A stretch of DNA of 5,252 nucleotides from an uncultured Lachnospiraceae bacterium (GTDB taxonomy: Bacteria > Bacillota > Clostridia > Lachnospirales > Lachnospiraceae). Shown here piece after piece: positions 1-5,252 of this stretch. The stretch is from positions 1-5,252 of the forward strand of contig CACXFW010000430.1 in assembly GCA_902767065.1 (NCBI GenBank), read 5' to 3'. A program made the position numbers and the translations under genes. A model generated the notes under the pieces. It had not been told where the DNA came from. It saw only the letters and a program-made list of their open reading frames with translations, and did not search any database. How positions within the stretch are numbered: the stretch's first letter is position 1; each line of letters begins with the position of its first letter.

Positions 1-1
1 C

Positions 2-25
2 GTCAGATAAGCAAGCTTATCTGAC
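2..25. promoter_or_regulatory. Near-perfect 24-bp dyad in left repeat (operator or hairpin)
   Basis: The arms GTCAGATAAGC (2-12) and GCTTATCTGAC (15-25) are exact reverse complements separated only by AA. A two-base gap and 11-bp arms suit a dimeric regulator or recombinase binding site, or a cruciform. No T tract follows on either side, so it does not look like an intrinsic terminator. The dyad is seen directly; the role is inferred. Confidence 0.5.
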
Positions 26-32
26 TGGATCA

Positions 33-60
33 TGAGCAATTCCAGGAGGTGCTGAATAAT
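33..60 (+). promoter_or_regulatory. Weak candidate promoter inside left repeat
   Basis: AATAAT (55-60) matches the -10 consensus at five of six bases. It lies 16 bases after TGAGCA (33-38), which matches the -35 consensus at only three of six. Transcription would start near base 67 and run into the phosphatase gene at 140. The weak -35 makes this tentative. The same sequence sits upstream of the surface-protein gene, so if it is real both genes share it. Confidence 0.22.
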
Positions 61-122
61 TACAAAACATGCGTTTTTAGATGAGAAGGAATTCCGTTTT
101 CGGGTATCGATCAAGATCAAGG

Positions 123-132
123 AAGGGAGAGG
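123..132 (+). promoter_or_regulatory. Ribosome binding site of the HAD phosphatase gene
   Basis: The purine run AAGGGAGAGG ends seven bases before the ATG at 140, a normal Shine-Dalgarno distance. It supports this ATG as the start. The stronger-looking AGGAGGT in the repeat (44-50) is about 90 bases upstream and has no properly spaced start codon leading into this gene. Confidence 0.7.
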
Positions 133-139
133 CGCTAAG

Positions 140-973
140 ATGAAGGATCCGCACCTGTCCGGAAGAATCCTGTTCTTCTCGGACATCGATGATACTCTGG
201 TGAATACAGACAAGTCCCTCAGTGATGAGAACCGCACGGCCATCCGGGAATTTCTGGAAAGAGATCATATTTTTGTAATTTCAACCGGAAGGGCACTGTC
301 CGGCGCCCGGAATCTTCTGACACACCTGGGTCTCTACGGGAAGAAGAATCTCTGGATCAGCAGCAGCAACGGGGCAATTGTATATGACACCTTCCTTGAG
401 AAGGAGCTTTTGAGACATTCTGTCCCACGCGATCTGATGCTGGAAGCATTCGACCTTGCCAGAGAGTTCGGCATCCACATCCAGACCTACACGGATACTT
501 CCGTCGTCTCGGAAACAGACAATGAGTCGCTCAGGATCTATCTCGACAACCAGAAGCTTCCGCTGATTCTTGTCCCGCATATCAAGGACGCGCAGATTGC
601 GCCGCCCCCGAAGCTTCTGTGCCTTGATTATCAGGATCCGGAGAAGGTCACCCGGTTCCGGAGCTATTTTGAGCGGCAGATGGGCGGCCGCCTTGACTGT
701 TTCCAGTCGAATCCCTGGCTCCTTGAAATCGTCCCTCCGGGTGTGAATAAGGGGTCTTCACTCCGCTTCATCGCAGAAAAAACAGGTATTCCGATCGACC
801 ATACCATCAGCGCGGGGGACGCGGAAAATGACCTGTCCATGATTCTGGCAGCCGGAATCGGCTGCGCCATGCGCAATGCCGATGAATCCTTAAAACAGCA
901 GGCTGATTATGTGACAGAGCATGATAACAACCATGCGGGAATCGCGGAGATTCTGTACCGGTTCTGCCTGTGA
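140..973 (+). CDS. Cof-type HAD-IIB family phosphatase
   Basis: This is a cytoplasmic Mg-dependent hydrolase of the haloacid dehalogenase superfamily, Cof/YidA-like (subclass IIB) group, whose known members dephosphorylate sugar phosphates, nucleotides or related small metabolites. All four catalytic motifs are visible. Motif I is SDIDDTL, with nucleophile D15, acid/base D17 and T19. Motif II is VISTGR (residues 46-51). The motif III lysine is K204 in EIVPPGVNKG. Motif IV is GDAEND (226-231), which binds the metal. The type II cap lies between motifs II and III (about 85-190), and SSNGA at 75-79 is typical of the family. The C-terminal GCAMRNADESLKQQADYVT segment also fits. At 277 residues it has full family length, with no signal peptide or membrane segment. 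The start is supported by a well-spaced Shine-Dalgarno site. It is monocistronic here and converges on the surface-protein gene. The substrate cannot be inferred from sequence or context. Confidence 0.93.
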   Translation: MKDPHLSGRILFFSDIDDTLVNTDKSLSDENRTAIREFLERDHIFVISTGRALSGARNLLTHLGLYGKKNLWISSSNGAIVYDTFLEKELLRHSVPRDLMLEAFDLAREFGIHIQTYTDTSVVSETDNESLRIYLDNQKLPLILVPHIKDAQIAPPPKLLCLDYQDPEKVTRFRSYFERQMGGRLDCFQSNPWLLEIVPPGVNKGSSLRFIAEKTGIPIDHTISAGDAENDLSMILAAGIGCAMRNADESLKQQADYVTEHDNNHAGIAEILYRFCL

Positions 974-1021
974 AAGATCCCGGTGAAAAGCCTTACTCGG
1001 CACGGAATCCTCTGTCTTCCC

Positions 1022-1067
1022 GCGACATGAAAAACCTCCGGAGCATACCGGAGGTTTTTCATGTCGC
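1022..1067. terminator. Bidirectional intrinsic terminator between convergent genes
   Basis: A perfect 20-bp stem (1022-1041 paired with 1048-1067) closes on a six-base loop, AGCATA. The GC-rich core CCTCCGG/CCGGAGG is flanked by A5 on one side and T5 on the other, so transcripts from either strand end in a GC hairpin followed by U5. It starts 48 bases after the phosphatase stop and ends 13 bases from the stop of the opposing gene, so it can serve both. The A/T tracts also pair, extending the stem to its full length. Confidence 0.92.
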
Positions 1068-1080
1068 TTCTCTGTTTTCG

Positions 1081-4000
1081 TTACTTCCTGCGCCGCCTGA
1101 GGACAACAATCAGGATGATAATGACGATCAGCGCAGCGCCACCGGCGAGAGCCAGAGGGATCAGCGGACTGCTGTCGCCCGTCTTGACGGAAAGGGCATT
1201 GACCACGTGGAATGTGATGGACTTCGTTACGTTCGTCCCATCCGGGTTCCAGTTGGATCCGTCGTACACATCCTTGGCGTAGGTTACCGTCAGCGTATAA
1301 TCTCCGACCGCGTTGATCGCCATGGATGTGGTATACGGAGAAGAGGTCCAGGATCCGCCAACGCTGCCGATCTGATAGCTGGCAGGCCTGTACCGGTAAT
1401 CGCCCGGATTCGGATTGCCATTCTCCATGCCCGCTCCGGCCGCGGTAAAGGTCAGCGTCGTGCTCTTCAGGTATTCCGCGCCGTTCTCCAGTCCGGTAAT
1501 CGTATTGTTGTTCGGATCCGGACCGTTCTTGTACAGGGCGGTCACGATCGTGTCGTTCGCCCGCATGGTGATGGTTGCATAATAGCTTTCGAGATTGTCA
1601 AACTTCACCTTTCCGCTGGTCTTTTCCCATCTGTCGAATTCCTTGCCGGAGGCAGGGAAATTCGGCGTGATGTTCACTGTCGTTCCCTTCGTATAGGTTC
1701 CGCTGCCTGATCCGTTCTTTACCGAAAGCGTATAGGGGATCAGCTCGTAATTCGCCGTTACAACCGCGTCCGACGTTGTCATGATAAACGTCGTCTGGGA
1801 CGAGGCATCCGAAGTGATGCTCCCGTTTCCGCTTGTTAATGACCAGTTGCGGAACCGGTAGCCGGACTTCGGAGGATCCGCAGTGATTACCACCTGGTCC
1901 CCGTTGAAATGCGTCCCTGTCCCCGATCCGGACTGTACAGTCAGGTTGTAGGGAATCTGCTCATAATTTGCCGTCACCTGAGCGTCGGTGTCAGCAATCG
2001 TAAAGGTTGTCTGGGCTGCGGTCTCATCGGCGATGACGCCATTGCCGCTGACCGTCCATCTGGTAAAACGCCATCCTGCATCCGGCGCATTTGCCGCAAT
2101 GGGAACCTGTTCCCCCAGGGAATAGGTTCCGCTCCCGCTCCCCGAATTCACGGTCAGAGTATAAGCGCCGGCATCAAGGGACGCCGTGACAAAAACCATC
2201 TCAGGATCAACGCCCTTCTCTGCCGTAAAGGTCAGCGTCGTTCTGTCTTCAGACAGGGAGGAGGTTTCCAGCACCGTATCGCCGACCGTTGCGGTAAAGC
2301 TGTCGACCTGGTATCCGGAAGAAGGAGTCAGCACATAGGTATACTGAACCGTCGTCCCATCCACATCCCTGCTCTCAGCCAGATCAATCGTTCCCCCGTC
2401 TGACGGCTGCTCAACTGTGATCTGAGGAGCCTGAAGGACCGGTTCTTCCTGAACCTGGACATAAACCGGCTCGACGGCCACATCATCCGCGCTGACCGTG
2501 ACTTCAAGCGTCGGTTCTGTTATACCGGATGTGGCAACCTCGCTTTGCGAACTGACCTTCCACTGTTCAAACTGCTGACCCTCAGGAGCCTCGTTCGCAG
2601 TTACCACAACCTTCGTCCCTTCCTCAACCGTCACACTGGAAGAGCCGTCTTCATTGCCGACAGCAGGGACGTTTTCGACAACCGCATTCATCACCTTGAG
2701 CGTCCGGAGAGGAATCTCGGGCTCAACCGTCATGTTCACTGCCTCGGCGGTGATATCTGATCCGCCGACAGTTACCGTGATAACAGGATCCTTCACATCT
2801 GAATCCGTAAGGACTTCTTCCGGATTCAGCTGCCAATGGTCAAACTGTTCTCCCTCCGGCGCAGGATTCGCAGTAAGCAGCACCGCCTTTCCTTCCTCAA
2901 CGTCCGCGGTAAGAGAGCCGTCTTCATTGAATACAACCGGCTCATCCTTGACAGTGGCGTTCAGGACCCTGAGCTTTCTGACCGGGACCTCAGGCTCTGC
3001 CGCGGCATAACAGGCTTCTGCGGTAATGTCCGATTCACCGACAGCCACGTCGATCACGGAATCGGTCGTACCGGAAGATGCGAGCGCTCCTTCGGGAGTC
3101 AGATTCCAGCAGTCAAACCGCTGGCCTTCCGGCGCGCTGTTCGCTGCAAGCCTTACCACCGTCCCCTGCTCAACGCTTGCGCTGAGGGATCCATCTTCAT
3201 TGAAGCTGACAGGAACATTCTCGATCGCAGCATTCACAACCCGGATCGTCCTGACCGGAGTCACCGGCACGTAAACCGGCTCGGCGAAGATATCCGAATC
3301 TCCGGCATTCACCACGATCGAAGGCTCCGTCGTTCCGGATGCCGTGACCGCTCCTTCCGGCTGCAGGCTCCAGTGATCAAACTGCTGATCCTGAGGCGCG
3401 CTGTTCGCGGTAATCGCCACATCTGTTCCCTGCGGAACGGAAACACTGAAGGAACCGTCCCCGTTGTCTGTTACTCCTTCCGCCGCGATCGTCGCATCTC
3501 TCACGGTGATCGTCCTGACCACAATCTCAGGAACAATCTCAGCATAACAGGCCTCTGCAGTAATATCCGATTCTCCGACCGTCACGTTGATCGAGGAATC
3601 TGTCAAAGCGGAATCTGTGACTGCCCATTCCGGAACCACGTTCCAGTGATCAAACTGCTGCCCCTCCGGTGCCGGATTCGCGGCGATCGTTACAGTCGTT
3701 CCCTGCTGCGCCCGGCCACTGACCGATCCGTCTCCATGATCCGTCACGCCTTCCATGGCGATCGACGCGTTTCTTGCTGTGATTGTGTACACCGGAATCA
3801 CATTTTCATACACCGCCGACAAAGCCACCGGCGCCGCCGGCATCGAAAAGCTGATAGTCTGGCTTAATAGCGCTTCTTCAGAAAGTCCTTCTATTACCGC
3901 TCCGCCGGTATCCCACCGGACAAATCTCTGGCCTTCCGGCGGGTCATACGCAGTGACTGTCACTGTCGTATCTGCCGGAACTTCTGCCGGATTCTCCTGG

Positions 4001-5016
4001 TCGGAGTAACCGTTCTGTACCGAGAGCGGATTAACCTGCTCCGAGCTGTATTCATCAGAATTGAGAATCTGAAACGCATTGCCGTTCGGATCCAGGGGAC
4101 TGTACTGGTCCGGCTGACTGGTCGGATCAGGCTGGCCGCTTAGATCAGGCTGGCCGCCTGGATCAGGCAGCACCTCTTCCCCTGATCCCGTCTGCTCCCC
4201 CTCATCAAAGCTCTGCGGCAATGCATCATCCGCATACACCGGCATGAATACAAGCACCGGACCGGAACCGACCGTGACTGACAGCGGGACAGCTCCCTGT
4301 ATATCCTCCGTCCCAAGTGATTCCGGTGAAAGATTCCAATACACAGGATCACTGAAGCTGTCTGCCGTAAGCTGAGTCAGCAGGTTCCCGTCAAGGGTAT
4401 AGACAGACCATCTGCGGAATACTTTTCCATCCACCTGATCCGGATAGAGATGGATTGTCCTGTCAGACGAATAAACGCCCGCATCCGTGTTCCCCGCTGT
4501 TCCATCCTCAGTCGGCCAGGAAACACCTTCCGGCAGGGAGTACGAATAATCCGCATCCTCCTCTGCATACCCGCCGCCAATCACTGCCACGATCCTGCCG
4601 ACCGTTTCCAGACGGATAAAAACCTGCTCAGAAGGCTCATACCGGTAGACCGGATTTCCGTCACCGTCCAGCAGCGGCATGCCGTCGGCGTCCGTCTCAG
4701 GAACCGGCACAGACTCAGCTGATTCAGAGAAAACCCCTTCGGCATAGGACCGATAGACCATACCGGACCGGTTCGTCCATCCCGGCCACTCAGATCCGTC
4801 AACCATTCCAGGCTCGGCAAGGCCATCGTCATCTATCGTGATTCCGGCCTGTCCCCCATCCAGCACTACCGAATCTCCCGGATAGATCAGGGCCGGAGCC
4901 TCCGCCGTCTGGATCGCGGTTGCATGATAGATCTCCGCCGGATATGAACCGGTCATCATTCCCATCACAAGCAGACATACTGTAAACAGCGCTAATCCTT
5001 TTCTCAGATTCTTCAT
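1081..5016 (-). CDS. Large exported, anchored surface protein with InlB-B-like repeats
   Basis: This 1311-residue acidic, Ser/Thr/Gly/Val-rich protein is likely displayed on the cell surface. In order it has a signal peptide (1-~27), an N-terminal region of unknown fold (~40-265), an acidic Gly/Pro/Gln/Asp linker (~266-345), a partial repeat (~345-404), five ~90-residue repeats (~408-852), a spacer domain (~856-948), three ~71-residue repeats (~950-1163), an Ig-like domain (~1165-1273), and a KTGD motif (1278-1281) followed by a hydrophobic stretch (~1284-1306) and RRRRK. Ten GxxFxxW-type motifs mark the repeats, as in divergent InlB B-repeat / bacterial repeat domains of Gram-positive adhesins. 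The ATG is supported by AGAGGA seven bases upstream and by the signal peptide starting there. No enzymatic motif is seen. Adhesion or a stalk role is inferred from family resemblance; the ligand is unknown. The reading frame is intact. A long adhesin, S-layer-like or secreted matrix protein are the alternatives. Confidence 0.88.
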   Translation of the reverse strand: MKNLRKGLALFTVCLLVMGMMTGSYPAEIYHATAIQTAEAPALIYPGDSVVLDGGQAGITIDDDGLAEPGMVDGSEWPGWTNRSGMVYRSYAEGVFSESAESVPVPETDADGMPLLDGDGNPVYRYEPSEQVFIRLETVGRIVAVIGGGYAEEDADYSYSLPEGVSWPTEDGTAGNTDAGVYSSDRTIHLYPDQVDGKVFRRWSVYTLDGNLLTQLTADSFSDPVYWNLSPESLGTEDIQGAVPLSVTVGSGPVLVFMPVYADDALPQSFDEGEQTGSGEEVLPDPGGQPDLSGQPDPTSQPDQYSPLDPNGNAFQILNSDEYSSEQVNPLSVQNGYSDQENPAEVPADTTVTVTAYDPPEGQRFVRWDTGGAVIEGLSEEALLSQTISFSMPAAPVALSAVYENVIPVYTITARNASIAMEGVTDHGDGSVSGRAQQGTTVTIAANPAPEGQQFDHWNVVPEWAVTDSALTDSSINVTVGESDITAEACYAEIVPEIVVRTITVRDATIAAEGVTDNGDGSFSVSVPQGTDVAITANSAPQDQQFDHWSLQPEGAVTASGTTEPSIVVNAGDSDIFAEPVYVPVTPVRTIRVVNAAIENVPVSFNEDGSLSASVEQGTVVRLAANSAPEGQRFDCWNLTPEGALASSGTTDSVIDVAVGESDITAEACYAAAEPEVPVRKLRVLNATVKDEPVVFNEDGSLTADVEEGKAVLLTANPAPEGEQFDHWQLNPEEVLTDSDVKDPVITVTVGGSDITAEAVNMTVEPEIPLRTLKVMNAVVENVPAVGNEDGSSSVTVEEGTKVVVTANEAPEGQQFEQWKVSSQSEVATSGITEPTLEVTVSADDVAVEPVYVQVQEEPVLQAPQITVEQPSDGGTIDLAESRDVDGTTVQYTYVLTPSSGYQVDSFTATVGDTVLETSSLSEDRTTLTFTAEKGVDPEMVFVTASLDAGAYTLTVNSGSGSGTYSLGEQVPIAANAPDAGWRFTRWTVSGNGVIADETAAQTTFTIADTDAQVTANYEQIPYNLTVQSGSGTGTHFNGDQVVITADPPKSGYRFRNWSLTSGNGSITSDASSQTTFIMTTSDAVVTANYELIPYTLSVKNGSGSGTYTKGTTVNITPNFPASGKEFDRWEKTSGKVKFDNLESYYATITMRANDTIVTALYKNGPDPNNNTITGLENGAEYLKSTTLTFTAAGAGMENGNPNPGDYRYRPASYQIGSVGGSWTSSPYTTSMAINAVGDYTLTVTYAKDVYDGSNWNPDGTNVTKSITFHVVNALSVKTGDSSPLIPLALAGGAALIVIIILIVVLRRRRK
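1084..1191 (-). other. C-terminal anchor: KTGD motif, membrane helix, RRRRK tail
   Basis: Residues 1276-1311 run SVKTGDSSP, then a hydrophobic stretch of about 23 residues rich in Ile, Leu, Val and Ala, then RRRRK at the very end. The order motif, helix, positive tail is that of a cell-wall sorting signal. The motif is not LPxTG: Val stands where Pro is usual before KTG. It may be a substrate of a non-class-A sortase, or the helix may simply be a membrane anchor. No sortase gene lies in the window. Confidence 0.75.
1198..1524 (-). other. Ig-like membrane-proximal domain
   Basis: Residues ~1165-1273 begin NTITGLENGAEYLKSTTLTF and end in a beta-rich GDYTLTVTYAKD...KSITFHVV segment. This pattern (ITGL...GAEY opening, a W/SPYTTS strand, GDYTLTV near the end) resembles Ig-like domains that often precede the anchor in clostridial surface proteins. 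The fold is inferred from strand pattern and position; no alignment was run. Confidence 0.5.
1528..2169 (-). repeat. Three ~71-residue InlB-B-like repeats (protein-level)
   Basis: Residues ~950-1163 form three units starting AYTLTVNSGSGSGTY (950), PYNLTVQSGSGTGTH (1022) and PYTLSVKNGSGSGTY (1094). Each has the order YxLTVxxGSGxGT, then a G-x2-(V)-x-I strand, then GxxFxxW (981-987, 1052-1058, 1124-1130), then a TTF/TIT strand and a VTANY-like end (VTALY in the third). The first two units are closest; the third has diverged. This matches the divergent InlB B-repeat pattern. Confidence 0.8.
2461..3795 (-). repeat. Five ~90-residue tandem repeats (protein-level)
   Basis: Residues ~408-852 contain five units whose first strands are TITARNASI (411), TITVRDATI (502), TIRVVNAAI (590), KLRVLNATV (681) and TLKVMNAVV (772), giving periods of 88-91 residues. 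Each continues with an (N/H)xDGS turn, a strand ending in QG or EG, (A/T)ANxAP(E/Q)xxxFxxW, a variable segment, and a VxVxxxDI(T/F)AE strand. They are clearly homologous yet diverged, so the array is old rather than a recent amplification. A partial unit (~345-404, PPEGQRFVRW) precedes them. Confidence 0.85.
4107..4169 (-). repeat. Short 18-bp-period repeat encoding a QPD-rich linker
   Basis: The 15-mer GATCAGGCTGGCCGC occurs at 4125-4139 and again at 4143-4157, and its first eight bases recur at 4161-4168, giving an 18-bp period. It encodes a six-residue period (GGQPDL, SGQPDP, TSQPDQ; residues ~287-304) in an acidic Gly/Pro/Gln/Asp linker between the N-terminal region and the repeat stalk. 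An 18-bp period keeps frame if copies are gained or lost by slippage. Confidence 0.75.
4936..5016 (-). other. Signal peptide of the surface protein
   Basis: Residues 1-27 show a positive start (MKNLRKG), a hydrophobic core (LALFTVCLLVMGMM) and a small-residue region with a likely Sec cleavage after SYPA (27); a site nearer residue 34 or 40 is possible. Cys14 lies inside the core and no lipobox is present, so this is not a lipoprotein signal. Confidence 0.85.
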
Positions 5017-5023
5017 AACGGCG

Positions 5024-5029
5024 TCCTCT
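5024..5029 (-). promoter_or_regulatory. Ribosome binding site of the surface-protein gene
   Basis: On the minus strand AGAGGA lies seven bases before the ATG at 5016. It supports that start, which also places a signal peptide at the very N-terminus. Confidence 0.7.
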
Positions 5030-5101
5030 TTTCAAAATCCTGTCTTCTTTGATCTGCCGGGCATAAGGACAGTCAGCTCCCGTTGCCGGCATGACAGAAT
5101 A

Positions 5102-5129
5102 GTTTCTGTATAAGGATCTGTACAGAAAC
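5102..5129. promoter_or_regulatory. 9-bp inverted repeat in surface-protein leader
   Basis: GTTTCTGTA (5102-5110) and TACAGAAAC (5121-5129) are exact reverse complements with a 10-base spacer. They lie about 90 bases upstream of the start codon. The arrangement suits an operator for a dimeric regulator, or a leader hairpin if transcription starts upstream in the repeat. A -10-like TATACA (minus strand) overlaps one arm, but no well-spaced -35 was found. The phosphatase leader has no counterpart. The function is inferred. Confidence 0.4.
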
Positions 5130-5177
5130 AGCCTGCGCAATCTGCATAAGCCTTTTCTGGATAGTTCCTGATTGGTA

Positions 5178-5205
5178 ATTATTCAGCACCTCCTGGAATT
5201 GCTCA
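5178..5205 (-). promoter_or_regulatory. Weak candidate promoter inside right repeat
   Basis: This is the mirror of the candidate in the left repeat: -10-like AATAAT (5183-5178) and -35-like TGAGCA (5205-5200) on the minus strand, 16 bases apart. A start near 5171 would give a leader of about 155 bases containing the 9-bp inverted repeat. The -35 is weak. Confidence 0.22.
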
Positions 5206-5212
5206 TGATCCA

Positions 5213-5236
5213 GTCAGATAAGCTTGCTTATCTGAC
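5213..5236. promoter_or_regulatory. Near-perfect 24-bp dyad in right repeat
   Basis: This is the same dyad as at 2-25, with 11-bp arms and a two-base centre (TT on this strand). It lies at the outer side of the repeat, so the two dyads bracket the whole two-gene segment. Confidence 0.5.
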
Positions 5237-5252
5237 GGATCTGAGCGGTTCC

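Larger units (their letters stand above)
1..63 (+). repeat. Left copy of 63-bp perfect inverted repeat
   Basis: This segment is identical, base for base, to the reverse complement of 5175-5237. The match stops abruptly inward: base 64 differs from its counterpart at 5174, and no similarity continues beyond. The outer limit is unknown because the window begins at base 1. It reads in the sense direction toward the phosphatase gene and ends 76 bases before its start codon. It contains a 24-bp dyad (2-25), a perfect Shine-Dalgarno-like AGGAGGT (44-50) and an A/T-rich end (55-62). No transposase or recombinase is present in the window. Whether it is a promoter cassette, a dispersed repeat or an assembly effect is not settled. 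Confidence 0.95.
5175..5237 (-). repeat. Right copy of 63-bp perfect inverted repeat
   Basis: This is the exact reverse complement of bases 1-63. It reads in the sense direction toward the surface-protein gene and ends 158 bases before that start codon, against 76 bases for the left copy. The 15 bases beyond it (5238-5252) cannot be compared because the window has nothing to the left of base 1. Confidence 0.95.

Noticed and set aside
32..55. Seven-codon mini-ORF (MSNSRRC) inside each repeat copy
   Set aside because: It has no Shine-Dalgarno site of its own, and its two AGG codons are simply the AGGAGG string. A leader peptide is possible but unsupported.
60..63. TTAC at the inner end of both repeats, resembling an IS200/IS605-type target
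   Set aside because: A four-base match is expected by chance, and no TnpA/TnpB gene or element-specific subterminal structure is seen inside.
970..1710. 246-residue open frame on the + strand
   Set aside because: It begins at the phosphatase stop, runs through the terminator hairpin and then lies antisense to the 3' end of the surface-protein gene; the composition is Arg-rich and domain-free.
2461..3795. CRISPR-like or satellite DNA array
   Set aside because: The periodicity (about 265-275 bp) is of diverged protein-coding units within one intact frame, not of short identical repeats with unique spacers.
2836..3867. 343-residue open frame on the + strand inside the surface-protein gene
   Set aside because: It is antisense to the repeat region, is rich in Arg/His/Ser as expected of a complementary frame of a biased gene, has no convincing ribosome site, and matches no family I recognise.
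5055..5091. Six-bp TGCCGG/CCGGCA hairpin in the surface-protein leader
   Set aside because: The stem is short and the loop is 25 bases, so it is easily explained by chance.
4829..5140. 103-residue minus-strand frame starting in the leader
   Set aside because: It is out of frame with the signal-peptide-encoding frame, overlaps it heavily and lacks a ribosome site; the 5016 start explains the region.
1..5237. Composite transposon or insertion sequence bounded by terminal repeats
   Set aside because: There is no transposase, integrase or relaxase gene between the repeats, and no target duplication can be tested because the left flank is missing. Both inner genes are ordinary chromosomal types.

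Overview
The window holds two convergent protein-coding genes separated by one bidirectional terminator, and both ends carry the same 63-bp sequence in inverted orientation. The composition (roughly half GC), purine-rich Shine-Dalgarno sites, and a secreted protein with a Gram-positive type C-terminal anchor (a KTGD motif, a hydrophobic stretch and an RRRRK tail) suggest a Firmicute. A gut or rumen clostridial lineage such as Lachnospiraceae is plausible, but this is inferred from style and not from any marker gene.

Layout. Bases 1-63 are the left copy of the repeat, with a near-perfect 24-bp dyad at 2-25. A 76-base leader with a clear Shine-Dalgarno site follows. Bases 140-973 (+) encode a complete 277-residue Cof-type (HAD-IIB) phosphatase with all four HAD motifs. 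Bases 974-1080 hold a 20-bp perfect stem-loop with symmetrical A/T tracts that can end transcription from both sides. Bases 1081-5016 (-) encode a 1311-residue exported, probably wall- or membrane-anchored protein. In order it has a signal peptide, an acidic N-terminal region, a short six-residue-period linker, one partial and five full ~90-residue repeats, a spacer domain, three ~71-residue InlB-B-like repeats, an Ig-like membrane-proximal domain, and the anchor. Bases 5017-5174 are its leader, with a 9-bp inverted repeat. Bases 5175-5237 are the right repeat copy, and 15 unassigned bases end the window.

How the parts relate. Nothing links the cytoplasmic phosphatase and the surface protein biochemically. 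What ties them together is the flanking sequence: because the genes converge and the repeats are inverted, each gene has the same 63 bp upstream in the same sense orientation. The repeat could be a shared promoter/operator cassette, a dispersed mobile repeat, a pair of recombination sites able to flip the 5.1-kb segment, or an artefact of assembly near a contig end. The sequence alone does not decide between these.
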